From contig OX422216.1 in the NCBI GenBank assembly GCA_949130495.1, positions 361,794,605-361,858,604 of the forward strand: DNA of 64,000 nt, in the 5' to 3' direction. A program made the translations under genes and the position numbers. Below are positions 46,966 through 59,279 of this stretch, in pieces; position 1 is the stretch's first letter, and every line of letters starts with the position of its first letter. Origin of the DNA: Sambucus nigra. Lineage: Eukaryota > Streptophyta > Magnoliopsida > Dipsacales > Adoxaceae. The notes below the pieces were generated by a model. The model had not been told where the DNA came from. It saw nothing but the letters and a program-made list of their open reading frames with translations, and did not search any database.

Positions 46966-47216
46966 GTTATCACAGACCTATCAAGGTCTATGACCGTGAC
47001 AACGTTCTAAAGTTTTCACGATCATTGATCGTGACATGTCGGTGACAACTGTACTTGTCAAGACCTTATCACGGTCAATGACTATGACAAACCGTTATCA
47101 CGGACTTATCACGGTCATTGCCGGTGATAAAAAGACACTTATTGTTTTGTTAAGATCAATGATCGTGACAAGGTTGGCCAGCTCAAAGGTGATAATTTAG
47201 CATTTTTAGTGCAGTG
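46966..47216. repeat. Right CACTA terminus with subterminal repeats
   Basis: Repeated words GTCACGGTCATTGACC / TTATCACGGTCAATGAC in both orientations are followed by GATAATTTAGCATTTTTAGTGCAGTG, the right terminal repeat. The motif is a variant (CATTGAC) of the left-end word (AAAGACC). Confidence 0.88.
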
Positions 47217-48770
47217 TTTGTCTATATTGGGATGGTCGAGGTAGTCTACTTTAATCGTCTATTTCCTATCCCCTTAACGACTGAAGCGATTATGTCCATT
47301 ACATAAGAGTAATTATTATTCCCTCGTGCTAATTATTGCAATTGTATATGCATAAATTGAGTGAACAAATTATGGGCTTCTTCATGGAATGAAGTCATAC
47401 ACTCATCCTAGGGTTGTTGTCCCCCAATATATGATTTGATACCGGCCTTGAGTCACTTACAACATCAAAATGATGGGCTCCTAGGGAGAGTTCTTTCCAT
47501 AGTTCTCTTAGCAAGGCTTTATACTAAGCTTCATTATTTGAGGCTTCAAATCCCAAATAAATTCCCATTAGATAATTTTTCTCCACGGATACCAGTACCT
47601 ATTCCTACTCTTTCCCCTTTAGAATTTTAGGCAACATCAACATACAATACCACTTTGTCACCTTATTCTATTGGCGATGGGATAGAATCTATACTTTCTT
47701 TTCTAGTTCTACCGATTTTTTATCATTCAAATATTTACTGATTACGGTATCCACAAGTTTCTCGTTGATCGAGGTCCTGGACTGGTGCTGGATATTAAAC
47801 CTCAAAAGTTCTATGACCACTTGGACATTAGTTTAGATAGTTCATCTTTTCTGAGAATTTCTTCAGGAGGTAAGGAGGTTAAAACAATGATAGTGCGTGC
47901 CTCGAAGTACATTTTCAACTTCATAGAGTTTATCACCATCGAGTATGCAAGATTTTCAGATGGAAGGTTTCTCTTTTAAGGGTCGAGAAATGTTTTGCTA
48001 GCATAATAAATTGGATCCTAATCCCTATTCTTCTTGCACACCAAGGTTGAACTTACAACGCTATTGGACACCTCCAAATATAAGTATAAAGGGACTATAT
48101 CTTGTGAAAGGATTAACAATGGCGGCTTGTTCAAATAATTTTTTATTTCTTTAATTGGCCCAGTGTATTCGCCATTATTTACTTCCTTCTTTTCTTTCTT
48201 ATGTTCTTGAAATAAAGGTCATCACGTCTCCGATGATCTGGATATGAAGCGATTGAGGATGGCTAGCATGTTAGTCAATTTTTGTACCTCCTGCATAGTC
48301 TTAAGGGTCTGCACCTTCCGGATGTCTTTATTATGGTCTAGGTTTACTTTGATACATCTTTGATTGACTAGATATCCAAAGATATTTCCTGATCGTACTC
48401 CAAAGGAGCATTTCGTCACACTTATCTTCACAATGTAATAACGAAGCACTTTAAACATTTTTGACCGGTCTAAAAGGTGATCCCCTTACTCTTTTTTATA
48501 AGCATGTCATCGATATATACCTTTATTGTGTCTCCCAATTGATTTTTGAAAATCTTCATCACAAGTCTCTACTACGTCGCCCTAGTGTTCTTTAATCCGA
48601 ACGTCGTCGCCCTGTTGCAATCTAGACCCAAAGGGCTTATGAAGGAAGTATCTTCCTCGTCAGGGACGAATAATGGGATTTAATGGTATCCAGGGTAGCA
48701 TCGAAGAAGCCCATATGCTCATCGCTAGTGGTGACGCCGACCAAACTGATCTATCTTTAGAAAAGGAAAA
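47217..48770 (-). pseudogene. pol: RT and RNase H of Tat-2 (right part of the CACTA-split pol)
   Basis: On the minus strand, near 48520, VYIDDMLIKK is the Tat-type catalytic RT motif. The frame at 48458-48222 reads VTKCSFGVRSGNIFGYLVNQ then VQKLTNMLAILNRFISRSSE, the standard RT-to-RNase H connection of Tat elements. RNase H remnants occupy 48200-47230, ending VDYLDHPNID just before the CACTA end. Many stops. The pre-RT part beyond 48770 is missing, replaced by other LTR-like sequence. Confidence 0.82.
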
Positions 48771-50305
48771 CTATTTATGACCTCTTAATTTTTTATTATT
48801 TATTCCTAAATTTATACCTTCTTAGTCCTGTTGTATTACAAATAATCAGCTTTTAGAGTCGTCTTTGTAATTTTAAAGAAAAATACAAGTTTGAAAAGAA
48901 TTTGAGTTAAAATTGCCCCGGAGGTAAAATTATAATTTCAAAAAATTTATGGCCTAAAAGTAATTTTAAAATGTCTATTTGGAAAAATAAATTTCTCTAA
49001 GAAATTTGGTTGAATTTTAGGTCAAAACAAGTAAAATATGAACTTCGAGGGTTAAAATGAAATTAGATGGATAGTTCAATAATTTTCCAAATTGTTATAA
49101 ACCTCAATTTGAATTAATTAATTTTATTTGTCATTTTTATAGGTACCCAGGAGTTTGGATACCAACGGAATTGATATGCAAAAAAAATATTGGGATATAT
49201 TGCGACACGACACGATTGACACGACTGTATTAAATATTTTTTTACAAAATCTCTCGAGTATCCATTGAGGTTGTATCATAGTATTTCAAAAATGTCTTAA
49301 AAAGACTCACAACTTTGAAGTTCAGACGAAAATGAGATTTTGAAATTTTGGATGTCAAAATTACTATTAAAGACGGTGTTGTGAATAATGAAGTGAATAG
49401 TGATAAAAATTTGGGATAATTATTAAAAAAAGGACTACCAATTGTTTCCAACTCTTCCAAACACCCCATGAGATAATTATCAACTAAAATACTACAAATG
49501 GATTTTTGCCATAACCCAAACACCTCATCTCATAGCCTATAAAAGGATCCTTAGGCTCACAATTTCATGAGATAAATAATTAGAACAATTTTTTAGAGAG
49601 TCTATTATTATCTGAGCGACAAGAACTGTACTTTTGTAGGGAGGATTTTTTCAAGATTAATTGAGAGACACAAGTATGGTAAGTTTGAATCATTAATGAA
49701 ACTTTTTATTATTTCTTACCATTTTATATATAGTTTATTATTCCAGCGTAAATTCTCTACTAAGACTAGGTGAAATTTATCATGCTTGATTAGTATTATG
49801 TAGTCAAATTAAATTTTGTGTTTATTCCCAACATGTTTTAAATGCTTTAAAAATTCGGTATTCACTTAAAATAATATGAGAGTGTATTAAACCTTGGAAA
49901 GTAATTGTTAATTTGTATTTTAATAATTAAAGCGTGTAATTTTCAATGGGTTATGCTTACATTAAATTGTTTGATATCTTATGATTAAATATAACGTTAA
50001 GATTTAAAAATTGATAGTTTATACTTTAATCTTTGGTCTGAGTACTTTTTAATGGGTTATGCTTGCACTCGATTATTTTGATAGTCCAAGCTTAAAGACT
50101 ACATTTAAAACCTAAAATTAAAATTCATATTTTTAAGGAAATAAGGATTTCATACGTCTAAATTAGAGACGTTAAATTTTTTGTGAACTTAAATGTTTTA
50201 TTTTTTGAATGAACGCGACAAGATTCGATTTAATTTGAGTTATAAAATCGGGAGTGATGAATTTAAATTAATGTGTAATATTACTTAAAATTAATAATTG
50301 GATCA
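48771..50305 (+). repeat. Unassigned LTR-like sequence with TATA box
   Basis: It separates the Tat-2 RT from Tekay-3. CTATAAAAGG at 49537-49546 is a good TATA box, followed by leader-like GAGAGTCTATTA and a GTAAGTTT donor-like site at 49680, the layout seen in long gypsy LTRs. Termini and partner were not found. A CGACACGACACGATTGACACG string lies at 49203-49223. Confidence 0.35.
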
Positions 50306-51878
50306 GAAATCACTCAAGGAGTCATACAATACAACACTCTCACTATCACTAAGTCCTTAGTGCTAAATCAATAACAAGATAAATCTCTCCACTTGACAGT
50401 AAACCTCAATATCCCCTCGAATCGCATCAATAAAGTCCCTATACACCGAGATCAAATATAGTGATACATCTATACTTACCGAAGTCTCCTTTACAATACA
50501 ATATATATAGGCTCAGCCCTCTTTTAGATGATACCTTGTAAAACAATACGTTCTAAGATTGAACATCGAATACGATTGTCTTACTATAATAGTCCATCAA
50601 TGCCCAAACCTTCGCTAACCAGTTAATACCCAGGATAAAAGAATAGACCCAAGAATTTTTTTTCATGGTTGTACCTCTTGGATACCATTATGTAGTTTCC
50701 CTCTGCCTCACTTTGAGGACCCCCTCTGCATTTGATTTGTCTACCCACAAGTGAAACAACGACAAAAAATATCTCTCTCCCTCTGGACCTATCGAAATCC
50801 CAATTCACTCAGTCGAAATTCCTTTGATTTGAATCTCTTAAACTGGTACCTATCTTAGTTAATCTCCCAGGTGGTGCCCCACTAGCACCAATTACATTCA
50901 TTCTTACTATGTTGACTATACTCCTTAATCTTTTAGCTCCCATCACTTGGAGGCATTGATATTGTCCTTGCAAAAGTACGATATTAACGACATCACCATA
51001 AGTTGTCCCATTAGGATTTCCCTATCAATGCTAGATTATTATACCCATGAGTCCATTATCAACTCAAAGACCCTTTTTATCCTCTATATCCACCTTATCG
51101 GGTACAAAGTTCGCTAAATAAGCAAATTCTCACTCATATTTGGCCACTGTTCAACCCTCCTATAATAAGTAAATAAATTTGTTTTACATATTTATTTAAA
51201 TAACTAATAAAAGGATTTGCGGTCAAATCGCACCCGAATTGCCTAGATGTTCATGGTTTCTCTCCTTTAATGTGGTGGATAACTCCCATCAATACAATGC
51301 TGATCCTATGAGATAAAAAATTTGGTAAAAATTCAATCCTGAGTGTCACTCCACTCCACCATACACAATTGCCTTTGGATGATGTCCTTCCATTGACTAA
51401 TCACACTTTCGCACTTTCCACATATTCTTGCGAATGGCGCTTATGAAAGGAACCTTCGACTCTCTCATTTACAGACTGCACTGGGTGATTCTGAATTTGT
51501 GCTACCATCTGCTATGGTGGTAGTTGGAGAAACTACAATGCCCTAGAAGTTATCAAAGCGTCAACTTCCTGAAGAATAATAGTGGTGACTTCTACCGCAG
51601 TTACTGTTCCCATAATACTCTATGGCTTTAGCTGATCCTCTCCTCTTACAGGCCTCGTAACGGCCCTCGTAGGTATTCATATATTGTTTGGTAAATGAAA
51701 CCTAACCAAAACTTGTATATTATTTGCGTCAACTATACTTAATATCAGGAGAATGTAAGTCGCATTATGAATCGACATTCTTAAGCATAGGACTCTATAT
51801 CAAATAAAAGAAACGCTGAAAACGTAGTAAGTCCGCACAAATTCGAAGGACCCTAGAACCTGATGCTCTGATACCATC
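50306..51878 (-). pseudogene. gag: gag region and leader of a third Tekay-like element (Tekay-3)
   Basis: On the minus strand from about 51180, a frame reads TVAKYE-stop-EFAYLANFVPDKVDIEDKKG, matching the VAEYEEEFTRVGNFVPGEAP block of Tekay-1 gag. PBS TGGTATCAGAGC (51876-51865), a perfect Met-tRNA match, precedes it. Sequence at 50313-50530 parallels internal sequence of Tekay-2 (31845-32080). The left part, including all of RT and integrase, is missing. Many stops. Confidence 0.7.
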
Positions 51879-52471
51879 TCTGACACCCCACCTGTATCAA
51901 TAATAAGTGATCAACCCCTTATTAAAATAAAATAGAGACCTCTTCTGGTATATTATTAGCATCATTATCGAAAAGATTTTTTTGATACTAACCATTCATT
52001 AATAAAATAAGTCGATGAAAATTTTATTCTACATACAAAAATATTAACCAATCCAAAATATCCTATACACAGTAAACAATATAAATCAATCCACACTGCA
52101 AGTCTGAACCAGAGATAAATAAACAAAGTCCCCGAAGGTAAAAATCTAATACATCCAATCCAACTGATTAAAATAATCTTAAATAAAAAAATCTAAAAGA
52201 AAAGGGGCAACATGCCCAACCAATATTGGAAAAGAGAACCTAATCTAGAGTGTTAATAATAGGATCCCTTACTTGAAAATCCTACAAACCTCCAAATTAG
52301 CTACTGCTACGAAATTCCTGGAAGTTGAATCATCTAGGGGTCCTTGTGTCTGGACACCTAACAGTTTTGAAAATAGCTTTGATACGAGTAAAATCCCAAA
52401 AATATTTGAAAAAGTATTTAGCAAGTGTACAAATGCATAAATGAACATATAAAGTCAATTTTCATATTTAT
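51879..52471 (-). repeat. Truncated 5' LTR of Tekay-3
   Basis: Begins (plus strand) TCTGACACCCCACC after the PBS and follows the right LTR of Tekay-2 (43464-44050), including TGGACACCTAACAGTTTTGAAAA. It stops abruptly where another LTR-like sequence (TGTAACATCC) begins at 52472. Confidence 0.7.
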
Positions 52472-55154
52472 TGTAACATCCTGCCCCAGAAAATTAATTT
52501 AATTATATAAGGACTATATCTTGAAGAGGAGTTAACTATAATTAAGAAGGAGTTATGGATGAAATTGAAGAAAAATAAAAGTAAAAGGAAAAATAACACG
52601 ACATGGGTCTGTCATTCGAACAACAATTTTAAGTTCGCGAGATGGGTCGTGAATAGCAGGACATCTAATGACGTTCTACTGGTTTATAGTAACAGGTCGC
52701 GCGAAGGGTCGCGAGATCCACAAATCAAACGACATAGGTGTTATCATTCAAATGACATTGGAAAAGTTATTCGAACGACCTTAGTCTAGTTATTAGATCT
52801 GATTACCCCTATACGATGTCACAATTTGGAGCGTTGATTTTGTGTGCTGTCATGCCGGGACAACCTAGATTGGGAAACAAGAATTTTGGCTTTGGAAAGG
52901 GTTTTGTTAGGGTGTGTTTGGGCTAATTATTATTGGTAAAAAATAGAAGAAGGAGAGATAAATGGAGATAAAGGTGCGTGGTCTTCCACCACCAAATCAC
53001 CATTCCTCCTCTATTTGTGTGATATTCCACTATATTCAAACAAAAAATACCAATTTCTACCATGTTTGAAGAAGAACAAAAATTTTTGGAGAAGTATATG
53101 GGGGATTTATTGGAGAAGAAGAAGGTTGATTTTAATGGAGTTGAAGTGGGTCAAACTTGGATATTGGAGGAAGAACACTTTGGAGTCTTGGAGGATGCAT
53201 TTGGTAACACCTTGAGGCCACCTTTAGAGGTGGGGGTTGCTCCTCCTACACCAACACCACCATTGAAGATATAAGAGGTGGGTAAAACCTTACTCTTGGT
53301 GTAATAGTTATTTTTGCACATTGTAGTTTTTACTTAGACTATTTGCGTAGGGTGTATTTACTTAAATCGTGTAAATAATTTGTAGAAGATAATAAACATT
53401 TTTATGGAATAAATTTTTTGGAAAAGGTTATTTTGTTGGAAATAAATATTTAAAGGTTTTGAAACAATAAAAGTTGATGTTTTATGAAAATGGCATATTT
53501 TCGAGAAATTTTGATGTAAAACACTTCATGAAATAAAATGTTTGCAAATGATGTTATTTTGTTGGAGTATTTGGTGAAATTGTAATATTTCAAAGCTCTT
53601 GAAAAATTGAAGGTTTTATAAAAAATAAATATTTCTTGGAGTTGAAGAAATAAAAATGTCTTTTGTATATAAAAAAATGTACTTTTACAAGCATAATGAT
53701 TTCTCATGATGAATGTATGTTTAAACCATATAGTAGGATTTTTGGGTTTAAAATCCTTCTTGTCAAGAATATAAACTTGTAGTATTTTGGTATTAAGTTT
53801 ATAAATAAATTTAAAGAAGATTTTGTTGGGTTTAAACATGAAATAAGAAAAATTGGAATTTTAGTCTTCAAAGTGTGTGAAATTGGGACTAAAGGATATA
53901 ATGAACATGAGATTATAAAACTACACAGGTTCATAAAGAGAAATGATATTTTCTTATAAAAGTAGTATTAAGTGTAAATGGATTTACTGAATAATAAAGT
54001 AAAGAAATGTATGGTTTGGGAAGTATTCATTGAGTGTTAATGGGTAAACTTAGAAAAGTTAGTAATGTTGTAAAATATTTACACTTTTGAAGTTGAAAGA
54101 AATAATGAGGTAAAGGTGTTTCAAATTAAGTACAATGATAATCCAATGTTAAAAAGGGTGTTAATGTGTTAAAACACTTAAGAGGTTAGTGTGGATGACT
54201 TAAATAGTGTTTTTGGGAAATTAACATCTGCAAAAATGGAGTAAAAGGTGATTTTGGAAACAAATGGGTAAAATGATAATTTTACTTAAAGAGGAACATT
54301 TTTATGAGATAAAAATGTTGGAATAGGTTTTACACAAAGTGGTCCTAAACAAATATAATTTTTGGAATAAAATATAGGTTAAATTGTAAAGGACATGAAA
54401 TAGTAAATTTCAAAGTGTAACACAAATGAGGCGATAAAGTCCCAGGTTTTGGCTTCAGCCGGGTAAATAGGAAGTGGAATAATGTGGACATTTGTAAAAT
54501 GTTAACACACATAAAAGAGAACTTGGATGACACCAGTATAAATGTAAGAAGGGACTGGAGCCCTTGGGTTAAAAGCCCTAAACTATTGGCCAGAGCATAT
54601 GGTGTGCATAGCCAACGGTGTGGAGCCCGTGGAAGTATGTGGTATGATAAGATTTCGAGAAAAGATAAAGGAAATATGGAACATGTCAAGAAATGGGTTG
54701 TGTGGTAAAATATGTTAACACAACCTAACTTTACTGAATATAATAAATGTTCCGGTAAAGGTGAAATTGACAAGCAAATGCATAAATCTGTTACTGTCCA
54801 TAAGATAAGGTAAAAGGGTAAAGAAAGTGGGTAAATGGGTGACTAAGTAACCTAAGTGATAAACCCATAATTTGCATAAGAATGTAATGAATATAGCTTT
54901 CAAATGAAAAATAAGTATTTTCTCCTTATGGTGAAAGCGCGTGTCTAAATGGTGACTTTTAGTGAAAATACTAAAATGTATTTAAACGAATAAAAAGGGT
55001 AATTCCGATAAAGGAATGAGGTTGGATATATCAAGTGTAGTTGTTTTAAGTGTTGAAACGGGTGTGTTAAATAAAGTGAGAAATGCTAAGTATGAGTAAA
55101 GGAAGTTTTCACAAGATTAAGTTAAATTTCTGGGCAAGTACGGTTTATGGAAGT
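52472..55154 (+). repeat. LTR-like sequence starting TGTAACATCCTGCCCC
   Basis: The start matches the TGTAACA(C/T)CC opening of gypsy LTRs, and it interrupts the Tekay-3 LTR. Diverged TTCGAACGA and TCGCGAGA palindromes cluster at 52612-52775. The rest is AT-rich with no gag-pol, and the right end is not resolved before the next LTR. Probably a solo or truncated LTR. Confidence 0.45.
53062..53274 (+). CDS. Small unrecognised ORF within the LTR-like sequence
   Basis: Seventy codons, ATG in an ACCATG context. The product is acidic and amphipathic at the start (MFEEEQKFLEKYMGDLLEKK), then VDFNGVEVGQTWILEEEHFG, ending in a Pro/Thr tail. It has no known motif. The composition (balanced hydrophobic and charged residues) is unlike the random low-complexity frames around it. 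A GGGTAAAAC donor-like site follows the stop. It may be an LTR-encoded peptide, a captured exon or chance. Confidence 0.3.
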   Translation: MFEEEQKFLEKYMGDLLEKKKVDFNGVEVGQTWILEEEHFGVLEDAFGNTLRPPLEVGVAPPTPTPPLKI

Positions 55155-55625
55155 TGTAGACACCCCATTTCGTTACCCCCTAACTCTCCTAAGGTTCCTA
55201 GCACCTCCCACCATCACTACAAACCCAGGTCATATCCCGAGTACTGACCTGGAAGCCATCGGGAACTCCTCGGCTCAGTTTGACCAAAAATTCAAACTCT
55301 TAGTCTCGATCGAGACTCAATGAATCTTCGAAGGGAACTGAATCCCCTTTCCAACGGTCCATCCCGTGCGCGATTCTGACTTACCATGCGGACGAACGAT
55401 CTGTTTGCGTCCGAAACCTGACCTAGAGGCCACCGAGCGCTCCCGGGCTCTGTTCGACCTAAGTCAACTCTTCAGATCGATCGATTCATAATGAATCTTT
55501 GAAGGGCACTGAATCCCCTTTCCAACGGTCCATCCCATGCACAATTCCGACTCACCATGCGGACGAACGATTCGTTTGACTCCAAGAGGTCACCGAATAC
55601 TTCCCGGGCTCAGTTGACCAAAGTC

Positions 55626-57259
55626 TGTTGAATCTATTATTTCCTTTTATGTAAACTCGATGATGCGGAAGTGTAAAAAAGTGATGGTTCAACTATAAAA
55701 CAACAAATTTTAATTTCTTAAAACAAATTAAAATTACACCAAGTGAAGTAAAATTAATCAATTAATATATTCACTTAAACCGATTAATTAATCCAAGTCC
55801 TAGAATTTGCCTAAGTCATATTTATCGATATTAGCAAATTAGGCGAAACCAAATTTAGCAAATGACTTGAATTAAATAAACTTTACCCAATATTTAATTT
55901 AGCACCAAATTAAGTGAGTGTGATGATTTAAACCAAATTTTATCTTGAATTATTCTAAGCATGCGTTCTACGTTCTTTTGCACGATAAAATAAATCAATC
56001 ACACTACGCCGCGATGTACGAGGAAAAACCCAAGACGGGAAAAAATCTCGGACGGCCCTAGTCACAAATCCACTAGATACAGAATTACAAGTACAAGATA
56101 AAAGACTTACAACACACGACTCGATCCCTCTCAAGCCCCGATGCTTCTTCTTGTAGACACCTCTTCCTAGCGGATAACCTTGGAACACCACCGCGGTCTC
56201 GGAATCCACCGATAGGACTTTATATGATCACCGTCACCTGAGCAAGGAGCCTTTCTCCAAGTGGGTAGAATCGCAACAAAACGTCTTCTTATTTGATGGA
56301 TGTAGAAGAAAACCAAAACTTCTCTTTGAAACGGAAGAGATAAACCGGTGCCAAACTCCAAGCAATTGATATGTATATATGTGAACTTGGATAAACAATA
56401 TGGGTGTAAAACTAGAGTGATAAGATATTTTCTCTTGAAAAATAGCACTCAAAACATGAACATTTTCCTTAAAAGAATTTTCTCTCAAACTCTCACTAAG
56501 AGATGAAAATAGATTGGAAAAGTTAGGAAAAGTTAAGGTGGAAAATGTTCTTCCCGCACATATTAAAGTCTGAAAAAGTTGGTTAAACACTAAGTGGGGA
56601 AGTGGGTGCAAAACTGCCAAAAAACTGCCAAAAATTGTTCCCGCCTGGCATCTCGTTCGAACGACATTTCGTTCGAATGAAATTCTCGTTCGAACGAGAC
56701 TTCTAACGACGTTCCAGATTGAACTCGTTAGAATCTCATTGGATATCTCGTTCGAACATAAGGTTCGTTCGGACGACATATCGAACGACATTTCATAGGC
56801 CTATACTGGAACCTCGTTGGCAGGTTCGTTCGAACGACATTTTCGTTCGAACGACAATCTCTTTCGAACGACTCTATCGAACGAAAAACCAGAAAGTTTG
56901 AATATTCTTGTTTAAGCCCAGAAAACTTTATAAACAATTATTTAAAGTTTTAATTAATTATTTCTTAAAACAAAACGCAGTTTTTATTAAACCTAACACC
57001 CAATAAACTTGTTCCAAGCTCCTATATATATAATATTGCATTCATACCTTGGGAGCATTGAACTATGGTTGATGATGTAGAAAGGAGGCACGCAAACCGG
57101 CATATTGATGAAGCTTTATACTCTTTGCCGCTACATCTTTAACAAACACTTCATAGGCTTGAGAATATTACAATTAAATACTATCCTATGAATAAATGTT
57201 TTTGTCCGGAATTGAGCCAAAACTATATATGGACTCAATTGGAAATTTGTGTCCTTACA
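55626..57259 (-). repeat. 3' LTR of the copia-type element
   Basis: About 1.63 kb, plus-strand TGTTGAATC...GTCCTTACA. A palindrome cluster with repeated TCGTTCGAACGA lies at 56650-56885. The 185-codon minus frame at 56791-56234 is LTR sequence and is repeated in the other LTR. Confidence 0.92.
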
Positions 57260-57261
57260 AA

Positions 57262-57271
57262 TCTCCCCCTT
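57262..57271 (-). other. Polypurine tract of the copia-type element
   Basis: Minus-strand AAAGGGGGAGAT directly before the 3' LTR start TGTAAGGACAC. Several extra GGGGGAG tracts follow in the neighbouring tandem duplication. Confidence 0.8.
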
Positions 57272-57274
57272 TGG

Positions 57275-57830
57275 CTATTCCGGGACAAAAACAAACAAAA
57301 ATCCTAAAGGGCCGTCAAGCTTACTAGACTCAAAACATAACTCACCCAAACTTGACTCAACCCAAGGATCAAACGCTTTGCCGTTTAAATAATGCCGCTT
57401 TAGAAGAAATCCTGCACACTTAAGCAAACTCATCAAATGCATAGGGAATATCAAAGTATTAAATGCAATTTTAATTAATTACTCCCCCTAAATTAATTCT
57501 CCCCTTTGTCAAACACATGCCCTACTTAGAAAGACGTCTCCCCCTAAGATACTATTCCGGGACAAAAACCAAACAAAAATCCTAAAGGGCCGTCAAGCTC
57601 ACTAGACTCAAAACATAACTCACCCAAACTTGACTCAACCCAAGGATCAAACGCTTTGTCGTTTAAACAATGCCGCTTTAGAAGAAATCCTGCACACTTA
57701 AGCAAACTCATCAAATGCATAGGGAATATCAAAGTATTAAATGCAATTTTAATTAATTACTCACCCTAAATTAATTCTCCCCTTTGTCAAACACATGACC
57801 TACTTAGAAAGAGGTCTCCCCCTAAGATAA
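57275..57830. repeat. Tandem duplication of 277 bp beside the PPT
   Basis: 57275-57551 and 57552-57828 are almost identical, beginning CTATTCCGGGACAAAAAC. Each copy ends in pyrimidine tracts (CTCCCCCTAA), so the duplication multiplies PPT-like sequence. Confidence 0.93.
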
Positions 57831-59279
57831 ATCTCCCCCAAACTAAGATACGATAATAATAGGATTAGATACCATTTCTCCCCCTATCAGTTCTCCCCCT
57901 TTTTGTTCAGGAATAGGCAAAGGATAAAGAACTAATAAACAGTATGTTGAAGCTTAAAGTGATAAGACATGAAAGCATATGGGCAATAAGAGCAAGGCAA
58001 AGGCAAAACAAAATATCATATATATATGTACTATGAATGTATCAAGAATGCACATGCACATATGTATAGATATAAACACAAATGACACACATAACATATA
58101 ATAGGAGTCTTTCACACTCGTATGGCAAAAATGTGTCATATGGAAACGGAAGTGTATGGGTGTGAACTAGTAACGATTAAATTTAGACCCAAACACTTAA
58201 TAAACGTTCATGGAGTTCTCATTTGATTGCAAACTTCATCACATTTAAATATAACCTCATGTGACAATTTAGATTGAACTCAATGAACAAACATACACAA
58301 TGCATACAAGCCTAGCATGATGATGATTCTACAAAACAAATAGAGTCATGACATTAAAGACAACTAGGATAAACGGACATTGTGCAAACCGTTGATATAC
58401 CATCCAATTCTCCCTCAATAAGCATATATATTCTTTTGCTTTTGAATGAATATATCAAACAAATATAGGCCTTGGCAATTATTTTATTTTTAATGCCAAA
58501 TATTCTGTTTTTAGGCCTTTGGATCACGTATTTCTTTTAGATCCAATAAACGGCGGCTTACTATCGCAAAGGATTTAATTCATCCTTTCGGAGCCCTTCC
58601 CCGTGCACATTTAGATATATAATTTTTTATCTCACAAAGCTCACGTGCAACGGATTGTGACATGCACTAGTCCTCCTAGGTCATAGATATGTAGATGACT
58701 AGATTGGTAGGAGAACACCTCAAAAAGCTCAAATATAACATGTGACATTAAGATTTCAAAAGAGCTCGTGCCTGTGTGAAAAGAGGCATATAAAAATAGA
58801 ATCCATTTAAACAATACAAAATCCAACTACTCCATATAAAACATGGTAAAGAACATTTTAAGGATTGAAAATCTAAACCAAAAGTTCTAGCCACGTGGAG
58901 GCGTAAAAGATGGGATTCAAACACAAATATATGCCACATAAAGTGTGTCAAACAAAAATACACACAAAAAATCTTTTTTAGTTTTTAACATTTTTAATCA
59001 AAAATAAATATTTACTCAAAAGGACAAACAAAAATCATTTGTATTTTTTATTAAACTTAAATGAAATAAATAAAACACAAATGATAAATAAAAATCTTTT
59101 TTATATTATTAAATTAATTCAAACACAAAATATAATACAAAAAGATAAACAAGTCATAAGTTTTAGCATATGATATGAAATGAGGCAATGACTAGAAAAT
59201 GACTAAACATGCATACATCTAGCGATGATATATAATATGAAGCACAAAAAGCTAGAGTATGCATAAAACACTAACACAT
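57831..59279. other. Non-coding internal region of the copia-type element
   Basis: Several more PPT-like tracts (TCTCCCCCTATCAG, TTCTCCCCCTTTTTG) lie at 57832-57903, then AT-rich sequence with no domain. pol would be expected here in an autonomous element. Confidence 0.7.

Larger units (their letters stand above)
22899..47216 (-). mobile_element. CACTA (En/Spm-type) transposon, 24.3 kb including nested insertions
   Basis: Left end CACTACACCAAAACTG and right end (reverse complement) CACTGCACTAAAAATGC form the imperfect terminal repeats, flanked by TTT at 22896-22898 and 47217-47219, the 3-bp duplication expected of CACTA elements. Both ends carry dense subterminal repeats. Genes run on the minus strand: a DUF4216-bearing TNP2 tail and a Transposase_24 gene. 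Without Tekay-2 (27306-46628) the element is only about 5 kb. The DDE transposase core is not visible, so it is non-autonomous as it stands. It split Tat-2 between RNase H and integrase. Confidence 0.9.

Noticed and set aside
53450..53934. Overlapping minus-strand frames of 129 and 76 codons
   Set aside because: Low-complexity Phe/Lys/Ile/Asn composition typical of AT-rich non-coding DNA, with no motif.
56234..56791. 185-codon minus-strand frame, repeated at 60820-61377
   Set aside because: It is open in both LTRs because the LTRs are near-identical copies; it crosses the palindrome cluster and has no domain. Duplication, not selection, explains the match.
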